Shown here: piece by piece, positions 35,014 to 43,331 of the stretch
Layout of the letters: every line of letters begins with the position of its first letter
Numbering within the stretch: position 1 is the stretch's first letter
From: CAWINH01 sp963837425
GTDB taxonomy: Bacteria > Chloroflexota > Limnocylindria > QHBO01
Length of the DNA stretch: 64,000 nt
Assembly: GCA_963837425.1 (NCBI GenBank)
Contig: CAWINH010000009.1
Coordinates: 1-64,000 of the forward strand
Direction: 5' to 3'
Made by a program: the position numbers and the translations under genes
Notes under the pieces: generated by a model
Told to the model about the DNA's origin: nothing
Seen by the model: the letters and a program-made list of their open reading frames with translations, nothing else
Databases searched by the model: none

Positions 35014-36171
35014 CTATGGGGCGCGTTCGGTGGCTGAGCGAGCGGCCGCCGATGGAGACTCTCCTAGCGGCATCTGATATTCGACTCCCGTTCGCGCAAG
35101 TTCCTCTCGGTAGAGACGTCGGATCTCCGGATCCTCATCCTCATACTCGATCTGAGTCCCGCCCCTCTTGGCGCTAACGAGGACGCCACCTCGGTCGAGC
35201 ACGTCCTTGAAGCCGACGCCGTATTTCTTGCTGCCATATCGAAGCGCGAGCTGGCGCGCTCGCGAAGGCCCTGTGTTGAAGTGCTGGTGAAACCATCCCG
35301 AGGGAGGGCTGAGCACGCTCCCCTCGCCCCAATCGATACGGACCACTCTGTCCGAGTTGCCCGACTTATAGGGTTGCCAACCGGCATCCTGCGGCCACAT
35401 GAGTGTATAGCCGGTTGAGCGGAGAATTAGGAGGACCTGTCCGCCTGCGTGATGGTGGGCCTTATTGTACTTGCCAACGGGCCATTCCGCCATGTGGCCG
35501 ACCAGGGCATTTCCGGCCATCTGGTACCACGTCACGCGAGCACCTGGGCCTTTGGCCTCTTGCTCGTCCAGGGTGGCCGACAGCACATTCGGAATGAAAT
35601 TCGTTTCCCACAGCCAACCGCTGCCGAAGAACTCGCGCTCCTCGCTGGCCTGGAAATAGTCGGCTCGCCCGTCAAACCGATCTGTGAACACATAGTCGCA
35701 ATTGAAGATGAAGTCGAGATTGTGGAAGAGATCCATGACGATCGGTGCGGATGTAACCGCCAAGAGTCGCGCTGGGTCGCGTCCGGAACCATTGGCAAGT
35801 CGATGCCAAGTGTTCAGCGGTGGGGCAAACAGGCTGCCCGCTTGCCACTCGAAGAAATGGGCCTCTCCTTCGGGAGCGTCGGAGGGACCGGACCAAACTT
35901 CGGTCGCACCGCGGCCAGAGACCACATACATCAACTCATCGTAGAGGTGCTTCTCAGGTGGGAGCGAGCCGCGGGGCGGGATGCTTACAACGTACATCCC
36001 TGTGAGCCCCTCCATGCCGATGAGCTGGATGGCCGAGCCCCTCGCGCCATTCCTCGGCCACTCTCCCAGATCGAGAGAAGCGACGTCTGTCACCCCGTAG
36101 CCGCTCAGGATCGGGATCTGCTGTTCCTCCAGCCAGTGCTCGTAGGTCGTCTTGGGCGGGTTCGAACCCAT
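35014..36171 (-). CDS. Bicupin protein (gentisate 1,2-dioxygenase-like)
   Basis: A 385-aa protein with two cupin barrels. The first has PPEKHLYDELMYVVSGRG near residue 75; the second has YNKAHHHAGGQVLLILR near residue 240 with a later His in SGWFHQHFNTG. The His-rich second motif is a good metal site; the first has a single His plus Glu. Ring-cleaving dioxygenases such as gentisate or hydroxynaphthoate dioxygenase share this layout, but binding-only cupins do too. The start is the ATG at 36171. Cotranscribed with the M20 and EutA genes. Confidence 0.75.
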   Translation of the reverse strand: MGSNPPKTTYEHWLEEQQIPILSGYGVTDVASLDLGEWPRNGARGSAIQLIGMEGLTGMYVVSIPPRGSLPPEKHLYDELMYVVSGRGATEVWSGPSDAPEGEAHFFEWQAGSLFAPPLNTWHRLANGSGRDPARLLAVTSAPIVMDLFHNLDFIFNCDYVFTDRFDGRADYFQASEEREFFGSGWLWETNFIPNVLSATLDEQEAKGPGARVTWYQMAGNALVGHMAEWPVGKYNKAHHHAGGQVLLILRSTGYTLMWPQDAGWQPYKSGNSDRVVRIDWGEGSVLSPPSGWFHQHFNTGPSRARQLALRYGSKKYGVGFKDVLDRGGVLVSAKRGGTQIEYEDEDPEIRRLYREELARTGVEYQMPLGESPSAAARSATERAP

Positions 36172-36248
36172 TGTCAAATCCTCATAGCCATTTGGTTGTC
36201 CCTCAACTGCATGGCGCCAGGCGAAGGCGACAACTATGAGTCGTTGTG

Positions 36249-37592
36249 TCAGGCTTCACGGACCTCGCGGTCATGGCCCGCGCTTGCGGCTATCCCACGA
36301 TTGACATGGGCGCCAAGCGGCGAGAACGGCACACGATCTTGGTTGCAAAGGTCCATGGCGATTCGCGCGTAAACAACCGCGGCATCGGTGAGGTCCTTAA
36401 TCCGGAACGACTTGGACCGCGCGTGGTCCGCTGACCGTGGCGCATAACTCACCGCCGGAATCCCCAGCTCGTTGAACGCGTTTGTGTCACGCCACATGCT
36501 AGTGACGGGAGCACCGACGATCGTGGGAGGTTCGGCGAAGACCTGGTCATGGCATCGTCGTATGGTTTCGATAAGGCGCTCAGCCCCGGTCGCCTCAAAG
36601 CCCGGGCGATATACGATCAGGTCGACCCGCCCCGAAACCCCGAGGCGTTGAAGCACCCCCCTAAGCTCGTCGCGCAGATCGATTGGGTTGGCTCCAGGCA
36701 GGATGCGGGCATCGACATAGAAAGCGCACACCTGGGGCGTACTGGTGAGGTTGAACGGATATCCAGAGCGGATCGCATTGACACTTGCCTTTGGAACGAT
36801 GGTGCCTGTCGGGCCCTCGTATGTCATGCGCGTCTGGTATTCGAAGGCCCACTGCTCGAAAGCTTGGAGGACGGCAGTCGCGCGCACGATTGCGTTCGGT
36901 GAATCGGCGATGCCCGTCGGGCGCGGGAGGTAGGGCGTGTAGTAACGTGGCTGATCCGAGAAGACCGTTACCTTTAGATGGGCCTTACCGGGCTCAATCC
37001 CTACGATCCCAAATCCGGTGCCCTCCGCGACAAGCGCAAAGTCGGCGACTGCTCCGTGCGTAACCATGAAGCGAGCGCCCAGGTCCTTGCTTAGATAGTC
37101 CGTCCCCTGGAACTCGTCGACTGGCTCCCTCGAGATCTCGCCGGCGACGGCACTCACGATGAGGTCACCCTTGAGCGCATGACCCGACTGCCGGATGGCT
37201 TTGGCCGCTACCAGGAAGGCGGCCATCGGTCCCTTGTCGTTAACAACACCATCTCCGACAATCTGGTCCCCGTCGATCCAGGCACTTCGGTACAGGGGGT
37301 CGCCAGGGTTACGAGCGGACCAGACCGCATCAGGACGCAGAGTCGTATCGAGGTGCGCGTTGAAGATGAGGCTGTAGCCACCGCCAGTGCCGTCGAGCCA
37401 GGCGGCAACGTTGAAGCGATCAGGCGTGAGCGCGTATCGGCGCGGTTCGAAGCCGTTGTCCCCGAGCCAGTCGTACACGAATTGCCCCGCGGCCCCCTCG
37501 CTTCCAGTGGGGCTGTCGATGTTCCCGAGCTGCAGCGCTAGATCGATCACCTCTTGCGGATCGATGGCAGCAACAACGTCGTCGGGGCTCAT
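36249..37592 (-). CDS. M20-family metallohydrolase (deacylase/deacetylase type)
   Basis: A 447-aa dizinc hydrolase. The ATG at 37592 has AGGAGG nine bases upstream; further 5' is open without homology. Metal and catalytic positions: LIFNAHLDTT (His and Asp), GDGVVNDKGPMAAF (bridging Asp), SAVAGEISREP, and a late His in SADHARSKSFR. The family hydrolyses amide bonds of peptides or N-acyl/N-carbamoyl amino acids. In this cluster an N-deacylation or ureido hydrolysis step is plausible. First gene of the M20-cupin-EutA operon, divergent from the hydrolase at 37805. Confidence 0.87.
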   Translation of the reverse strand: MSPDDVVAAIDPQEVIDLALQLGNIDSPTGSEGAAGQFVYDWLGDNGFEPRRYALTPDRFNVAAWLDGTGGGYSLIFNAHLDTTLRPDAVWSARNPGDPLYRSAWIDGDQIVGDGVVNDKGPMAAFLVAAKAIRQSGHALKGDLIVSAVAGEISREPVDEFQGTDYLSKDLGARFMVTHGAVADFALVAEGTGFGIVGIEPGKAHLKVTVFSDQPRYYTPYLPRPTGIADSPNAIVRATAVLQAFEQWAFEYQTRMTYEGPTGTIVPKASVNAIRSGYPFNLTSTPQVCAFYVDARILPGANPIDLRDELRGVLQRLGVSGRVDLIVYRPGFEATGAERLIETIRRCHDQVFAEPPTIVGAPVTSMWRDTNAFNELGIPAVSYAPRSADHARSKSFRIKDLTDAAVVYARIAMDLCNQDRVPFSPLGAHVNRGIAASAGHDREVREA

Positions 37593-37733
37593 ACCTCTAT
37601 TTCCTCCTACAAATCGACTGCCGAAAAGCAGTGTCACGCGTCGACCGGTAGTGTAGGTCCTGTTGCCGACTTTGGGCAATGTGTAAACATTTCGAGGGCG
37701 ATGATCGCCGTGCCCCGCTGACGGAAACCCCCT

Positions 37734-37761
37734 TTGTTCAATGACGCAGAGCCGCTATAGT
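37734..37761 (+). promoter_or_regulatory. Likely promoter of the hydrolase-amidohydrolase-LLM operon
   Basis: TTGTTC at 37734-37739 and TATAGT at 37756-37761 with a 16-bp spacer, 44 bp before the GTG at 37805. GAGGAG precedes the start. Confidence 0.5.
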
Positions 37762-37804
37762 TGGATCCGATTCATCGCTGATTGTTACCAACATCGAGGA
37801 GTCT

Positions 37805-38764
37805 GTGACCGTCGAGCAAGTGCGCTTCTTCAGCCATGGCTCATCTCTGGCCGGAACGCTAATGCTACCGGACGCCGCATCTGCTGACCGGCTGGCCCCT
37901 GCCGTAGTCCACGGTCCGGGCTGGCTCGGGTTACGCGACGCTAAGCTGTACAAGCCGTACCATTCGGCGCTAGTTCGTGCTGGATTCGCCATCCTCGCGT
38001 TCGATTACCGCGGCTTCGGCGACTCAGGCGGTGACGCGACCTACCTAGATCCGCAAGCCCAGGTCGAAGATTTCCGCAATGCGGCTACCTACCTCGAAAC
38101 CCGTGCGGAGATCGATGCGGAGCGCTTGGGCGCCTTCGGTTCAGGTGGCACTGGAGGCGGCAATGTCGTCATGGCTGCCGGGCTCGACCCTCGCTTCAAG
38201 GCATTGGTAAGCCAGGTTCCCATCGCAGATGGTCGGGATTGGCTGCGCCGCATGCGTAGCGAGCAGGAGTGGATTGAGTTCCTCAAGCGTCTCAATCGCG
38301 ATCGCCACGCCCGCGCATTGAAGGGGACGGGCGAGATGGTGCCTCCACGTGACGGGATTATGGTACCGACGGCCGAGCGGCGGGCGACCATGGTGAAAGC
38401 TGACGTCGATGACCGCGTTCCCAGTAGAGTCGCACTCGCGAGTGCAGATGCCATCTTCGAATACCGGCCGATCGATGTCGTTGACCGCATCGCGCCGCGC
38501 GCTGTGATGTTCATATGCGTCGAGAACGACGAGACGACTCCAGAGGACCACGCTTACGCGCTCTATCAGCGCGCTGGCGCCCCGAAGCGGCTCGTGGTCC
38601 AGACTCATACCACACACTACGCTGCATATGAGCAGTACGGGGATATTGTCGCCCGGCTGATTGTCGAGTGGTTCGACCGATACCTGCGTACAGGCGACGC
38701 GCAGGTTCGCGGCGCATCCCTCGAGGCGAGCATCACCTTCCTCAGTGAGGAGTCAACAGAATGA
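37805..38764 (+). CDS. Alpha/beta hydrolase with non-canonical nucleophile elbow
   Basis: A 319-aa protein of the same subfamily as the hydrolase at 20265 (VRFFSHGSSLAGTLMLP, FDYRGFGDSGG). Where the paralogue has GDSYTGG, this one has FGSGGTGGG, so the nucleophile position is Gly and the nearest Ser is two residues early. The late acid and His region (VENDETTPEDHAY, TTHYAAYEQY) is present. It may be inactive, use another residue, or use the shifted Ser. GTG start. First gene of a three-gene operon with four-base overlaps. Confidence 0.82.
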   Translation: MTVEQVRFFSHGSSLAGTLMLPDAASADRLAPAVVHGPGWLGLRDAKLYKPYHSALVRAGFAILAFDYRGFGDSGGDATYLDPQAQVEDFRNAATYLETRAEIDAERLGAFGSGGTGGGNVVMAAGLDPRFKALVSQVPIADGRDWLRRMRSEQEWIEFLKRLNRDRHARALKGTGEMVPPRDGIMVPTAERRATMVKADVDDRVPSRVALASADAIFEYRPIDVVDRIAPRAVMFICVENDETTPEDHAYALYQRAGAPKRLVVQTHTTHYAAYEQYGDIVARLIVEWFDRYLRTGDAQVRGASLEASITFLSEESTE

Positions 38765-40185
38765 GCGGCCCGCTTGACCTCGTGATCACGGGGGGAATAG
38801 TGATTTCGGCGGCGGGGCGATTCGCCGCGAATATAGGAATTCGCGACGGCGCGATAGCCGTCATCGCCGCGCCGGGCCATCCGCTCGATGCGGAACAGAG
38901 GATCGATGCCAGCGGCAGGCACCTTCTTCCCGGGGCGGTCGATGTCCACAGTCACCACCGCGAGCCGGGTTTCACGGACAAGGAGGACATCATCACTGCC
39001 ACGTCGGCCTCTGCTGCCGGTGGTGTCACAACCTCTTTCGCGATGCCAAACGTCCAGCCACCTCCCAACACGGTGGCGCACCTTGAGGAGATGCTCTCGC
39101 TATACGCCGAGCGAGCGATCGTTGACTACAATGTCAATGCCGCCGCGACGGTACTCGACGAAATTCAGCGTCTGGCCACGATGGGCATAGCCGCCTTCAA
39201 GGTGTTCATGGTGGTTGATACCGGACGCGACTACCCGCACATGCCCGGGGTCAGTGTGCACGACCACGGGGAGTTGCTGCGCATATTTGAGCAAGTCGGC
39301 GAAACCGGATTGCCGCTCATGGTCCATCCCCATGATCAGGAGCTGATGACCGCGATCGAGGAGGGCTTTTGGGCGCGCAAAGAACGCGATTTCCGCGCCT
39401 ATGCACGGGCCTATGCTGCCTACGACGGGGTCATCTGGGATACGGCCGCTGCACTCCTGCTCAGGCTTCAGCGAGCGACAGGAACGCAGCTTCACCTGCT
39501 GCATACCCAGACGCAAGGTGTGGTTGACCAACTCCGCGCCGCGAAGGCGAAAGGACAGCGCGTCTCCGCGGAGATCAACCCATGGGCGATCTTCCTAGGC
39601 AACGACTGGGCGACCATAGAGCGCCTCGGGTCGTATGCCCTTTCCTACTACGTTCCGGAAACTAACACCGAGCCCCTCTGGCATGCCATGAAGGATGGGA
39701 CGATCGACCTAGTGTCAACCGACCACGCACCGCACCTCCGTGAAGAGAAAGAGCCGGGCTGGACTGATGGTTGGAAGGCGCATACCGGAACGCCCTCGAC
39801 GCAGTTCTACGTCCCGCTCCTGCTCGACGCGAGTGCGGCGGGACGGATTAGCTTGGAACGTGTCGTCGAGATGACGTCAACCGCCCCCGCTCGCATCTTC
39901 GGCCTCGACCAGAAGGGACGAATCGAAGTTGGAGCGGATGCCGACATCGTGATAGTCGACCTCGACGTCGTGTGGGAGATCACCGACGATCAAGTGCTGA
40001 GCAAGTGCGGCTGGACGCCATACGCTGGTCGACAAGTGCATGGTGCGGTTAGAACAACCCTGTCGCGCGGCGAGGTCATCTACACAGATGGCCAGGTCGT
40101 TGGCCGTCCTGGGCGAGGTCGTCAGGCAAGCCCGCGCACCAGCGCTCGCCGCCCGTCTGCAGGTATTGTGGAGGGAACTGGATGA
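38761..40185 (+). CDS. Dihydropyrimidinase/dihydroorotase-like amidohydrolase
   Basis: A 474-aa cyclic-amide hydrolase. Metal-site signatures: DVHSHHREPG near residue 60, a candidate carboxylated Lys in IAAFKVFMVV, His in LMVHPHDQEL, HLLHT, and the Asp in LVSTDHAPH. These fit hydantoinase, dihydroorotase and allantoinase. It would open a cyclic imide or hydantoin ring to a ureido acid. ATG overlaps the hydrolase stop (ATGA) and the 3' end overlaps the LLM gene. The last 35 residues are basic and low-complexity. Exact substrate unknown. Confidence 0.88.
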   Translation: MSGPLDLVITGGIVISAAGRFAANIGIRDGAIAVIAAPGHPLDAEQRIDASGRHLLPGAVDVHSHHREPGFTDKEDIITATSASAAGGVTTSFAMPNVQPPPNTVAHLEEMLSLYAERAIVDYNVNAAATVLDEIQRLATMGIAAFKVFMVVDTGRDYPHMPGVSVHDHGELLRIFEQVGETGLPLMVHPHDQELMTAIEEGFWARKERDFRAYARAYAAYDGVIWDTAAALLLRLQRATGTQLHLLHTQTQGVVDQLRAAKAKGQRVSAEINPWAIFLGNDWATIERLGSYALSYYVPETNTEPLWHAMKDGTIDLVSTDHAPHLREEKEPGWTDGWKAHTGTPSTQFYVPLLLDASAAGRISLERVVEMTSTAPARIFGLDQKGRIEVGADADIVIVDLDVVWEITDDQVLSKCGWTPYAGRQVHGAVRTTLSRGEVIYTDGQVVGRPGRGRQASPRTSARRPSAGIVEGTG

Positions 40186-41186
40186 CACGCTTCGGCCTGC
40201 TGCTCCCGCATTTCGGCGAGAACGCGGACCAAGACCTATTGATCGAGGGGGCTCGCCGTGCTGAGAGCCTGGGATTCGATTCGCTGTGGGTCCGTGACCA
40301 TCTCGTCTTCCATCCGCACGGCATGGAGGGCACCAACCGCACGTTTGTCCAGCCCTTTGTCACCTTGAGCTTCATCGCCGGCGTGACCGATCGCATCGGG
40401 CTGGGGGCAGCGACAGTTATACCCATTCGCCACCCGATCCTGTTGGGTGCCAGCGTGGCGTCGCTTTCGTGGATCACACGGCGAAGGTTCGATCTCGGCA
40501 TTGGCGCCGGAAACTTCCAGCACGAGTTCGATGTCATCGGCCAAGGCGATCTGCGGCGACCTGAGCTGATGCGGGAGCAGACACTGATCGCACGCCGACT
40601 CTGGTCGGGCGAAACAGTCGAGTGGCACAGCGATCTCTACGATTTCGGCGGCGTCGATCTCCTACCACAGCCGCTCCAACCCGTGCCCGTATGGTGGGGG
40701 GGAGGGACCCCGGCCGCCGCACGCCTCGCCGTCGATTTCTGCGATGGCTGGCTGCCGGGGCGCATCACTTTTCCGACGTACGATGCACGCGTGGCAACTA
40801 TCCGAAAGGCGACAGCCGAACTGGGTAAGCCGATGATCATGGTTGGCGCAGTCCCGGTGACTAGCATCGGCGAGACGACGGAGGATGCCCTCGAATCGCT
40901 GAATATTCCAGGCCTCATTGGGAACGCCAACGCGCAGAAGTTCTGGATCAAGCCGGAGTCCGGTGAGTTCACCCGGATCGAGCAGCTGGATGGCTCCATC
41001 TTGGCCGGTACGCCCGACGACATCGTCCGCGGGGTCGGGCGCTTTCAGGAGATCGGGTGCGACCTGCTCGTTATCGACTTCCGGATGCGCTTCCCAGACT
41101 GGCTGGAGCAGATGGAGATTTTCGCCCACGAGGTCATCCCGCAAGTCAAGCGCCAGGCTAGCTCGAGTTCCCAATCAAGCTATTGA
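40182..41186 (+). CDS. LLM-class flavin-dependent oxidoreductase
   Basis: A 334-aa TIM-barrel flavoenzyme of the luciferase-like family (FMN or F420). Typical segments: FGLLLPHFGENAD, SLGFDSLWVRDHL, RIGLGAATVIPIRHP and LGIGAGNFQHEFDV, with PVWWGGGTPAAA in the phosphate-binding region. Members include RutA-type ring-opening monooxygenases and F420 reductases, so an oxidative step on the substrate is likely. ATGA overlap with the amidohydrolase shows tight coupling. Confidence 0.88.
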   Translation: MTRFGLLLPHFGENADQDLLIEGARRAESLGFDSLWVRDHLVFHPHGMEGTNRTFVQPFVTLSFIAGVTDRIGLGAATVIPIRHPILLGASVASLSWITRRRFDLGIGAGNFQHEFDVIGQGDLRRPELMREQTLIARRLWSGETVEWHSDLYDFGGVDLLPQPLQPVPVWWGGGTPAAARLAVDFCDGWLPGRITFPTYDARVATIRKATAELGKPMIMVGAVPVTSIGETTEDALESLNIPGLIGNANAQKFWIKPESGEFTRIEQLDGSILAGTPDDIVRGVGRFQEIGCDLLVIDFRMRFPDWLEQMEIFAHEVIPQVKRQASSSSQSSY

Positions 41187-41393
41187 CCCCGTATCCTTCG
41201 GCCACGGAGTGCCTATCTCTTGCTGTGGGCCGCTTCGGTTCACGCACCCTCCGCGTCGGGATCGGCTGGCGCAAGGCCACAGTGCCAGGCGTTGCTGTTG
41301 AGGATGGAGCAGCGCAGCACGGCGCTAACGAGTTGCTGATACTTAGCGCCCGCACGTGCGCGACCTCTGCCGAGCTGCTGGGCCTTGAGATCC

Positions 41394-42263
41394 TCAAGCC
41401 AAATGCACTGGACCTTCGCTGTGCCAAGGGGCAAGGCGCCGACGGATAAGGTCAAGGGCGATCAAGCCGGCATTCGCGAAGATGACCATGATCGCAACGA
41501 TCGCGAGTGCATCATCCATCCGGAAAGCGACAGTGGCCCGGCCCAGCAGATAGCCGAGTCCGTCGGCACCGCCGAGAAACTCGCCGAGAATCTCCCCGAT
41601 GAACCCGAGAGCAACCGCGCGCCGAAGTCCGACGAGGATGAATGGCAACGTTGCTGGGATTATCACTTTGATGGCCAGTCGCCATCCGCGTGTCCCGAAC
41701 ACCCGTGCTGCGTGAATCAATGACGGATCGACCGTCTGCGTTCCCAGCATGGTGTTGAGGGCCACCGGGAAGAAGGAGACCAAGACGACAAGGAGGATCT
41801 TCGAGGCCGGTCCCAGTCCCAAGCCGAGGATGATCAGTGGTGCGAGGGCGACCTTTGGAATGGAGTACATCGTCCAGATCAGGGGCGCGACAGTAATCTC
41901 CAGCGGGCGTAGCCAGCCGACCGCCAGCCCGACGCTGACGCCTGCGAGCGAAGCGATTAGGACCCCTACGACGAGGTTCGACACGCTATACACGAGCTGA
42001 TTGACGAATGGCGGGGAGATGATCAGCTGCACGACCGAAGCCGCAATCGCAGACGGCGGTGGCAGAAACGCGGGTGGTATGACCTCGAATCCGCTAATGA
42101 GAACTTCCCATAGGGCCAGGATCAGTGCGACTTCCATGATGAGCGCGAGGCGCCAGCGGGCCGCATGCCGCGAGGGCGCAACCGGATGGCGCGCGTGGAA
42201 CGCCTGGACGTCCGCCGGATCGACGACGTCCTGAGTGGAGGCCGGCAGCGACGCAGCGCTCAC
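41394..42263 (-). CDS. ABC transporter permease (SsuC/TauC type), second of pair
   Basis: A 289-aa integral-membrane subunit. The GTG at 42263 overlaps the stop of the upstream permease (GTGA). About six hydrophobic helices and the cytoplasmic ATPase-coupling loop (ARVFGTRGWRLAIKVIIPATLP) are visible. The DNA before the gene (41187-41393) is non-coding. Presumed partner of the ATPase at 32699. Confidence 0.9.
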   Translation of the reverse strand: MSAASLPASTQDVVDPADVQAFHARHPVAPSRHAARWRLALIMEVALILALWEVLISGFEVIPPAFLPPPSAIAASVVQLIISPPFVNQLVYSVSNLVVGVLIASLAGVSVGLAVGWLRPLEITVAPLIWTMYSIPKVALAPLIILGLGLGPASKILLVVLVSFFPVALNTMLGTQTVDPSLIHAARVFGTRGWRLAIKVIIPATLPFILVGLRRAVALGFIGEILGEFLGGADGLGYLLGRATVAFRMDDALAIVAIMVIFANAGLIALDLIRRRLAPWHSEGPVHLA

Positions 42264-43123
42264 TGTACCCTCACATCGCTCTGCCAGGGGGCGACGGCCC
42301 TGGCGACCCATCCCACTGCATGGCTCACGGAGATCGTCCATGCCATTGCGACCAGGATCATCGCGTATGCCTGCTCGGTCTGGTACGTATTCGTGCTTAT
42401 CGCTATCAGGGCGCCTACACCGACTGTGGCGCCGAGCATCTCCGCCACCAGGAGGGCGATGGTCGCCAAGAACACGGATTGGCGCATGCCGGCGAAGATG
42501 AACGGTAACGACGATGGCAGTACGATCTTCCGGTACGTCCCGAGTCGAGTCGATCCGAAGATCCTGCCCGCCTGCAGCAATGAGGCGTCGGTCGCACCAA
42601 CGCCGGCCGCCGTGTTGAAGAGAATTGGGAAGACCGATGCGATGAAGACGAGGAAGATCATCGGGGCCGCGCCAAACCCGAACCACGCAACGAGGAGCGG
42701 CCGATAGGCAAGCCAGGGGACGGCGTAGAATGACCAAAGCACGGGCGTGGCGAGGCGATGCAGGGGCATTGACACTCCAAGCATGATGCCCAGCGTTACC
42801 CCCACGATCACCGCGAAGCCGTATCCGAGGACCCAGGCTTCGAGGCTCGTCAAGAGGTGCGGAATTATCTCGCCGCTCCTCACTAGTTCAAATAGACCGA
42901 CCGCCACCGACGCGGGAGGGGGGAGGAAGATGGGGCTCACGAGGCCGAAGACGCCAACGGCGATTTGCCAGAAGGCGACTATTACACCGAACTCGAAGAT
43001 CAGAACGGCACGAGAACTGGAGCGAGTCCGCCTCCACCAGCCTGCTTCGGGAGTCTTTGGTTCGGTTTCCGCGAGTGGCCCGACTCTCTTCTCGTCCGCA
43101 GGCCGGCTTGGCAGGCTGCTCAC
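42260..43123 (-). CDS. ABC transporter permease (SsuC/TauC type), first of pair
   Basis: A 287-aa permease with a charged cytoplasmic N-terminus of about 40 residues, then six helices and an EAA-like loop (GRIFGSTRLGTYRKIVLPSSLP). Most NitT/TauT importers use one permease as a homodimer; two different permeases suggest a heterodimer. Divergent from the gamma-glutamyltransferase-like gene across about 200 bp. Confidence 0.9.
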   Translation of the reverse strand: MSSLPSRPADEKRVGPLAETEPKTPEAGWWRRTRSSSRAVLIFEFGVIVAFWQIAVGVFGLVSPIFLPPPASVAVGLFELVRSGEIIPHLLTSLEAWVLGYGFAVIVGVTLGIMLGVSMPLHRLATPVLWSFYAVPWLAYRPLLVAWFGFGAAPMIFLVFIASVFPILFNTAAGVGATDASLLQAGRIFGSTRLGTYRKIVLPSSLPFIFAGMRQSVFLATIALLVAEMLGATVGVGALIAISTNTYQTEQAYAMILVAMAWTISVSHAVGWVARAVAPWQSDVRVQ

Positions 43124-43331
43124 TGTTCGATGGTACCCGCCAGAACGCTGGGAGCGTGCGTAGTCGGACTAATTGCTCCCACAAGCATCGGTAGGTCTCC
43201 AGGCTACGGTGGCGCATAGTTTACAATTAGGTGACAATGGTCTCCCCTATCGCGGCACTTGTGACCGCGAGTTTCCTTCAGCGCCGGGTCGAGCCTCCCT
43301 GGTTCTAGGTGAAGATCCGGAGAGGATGCCC

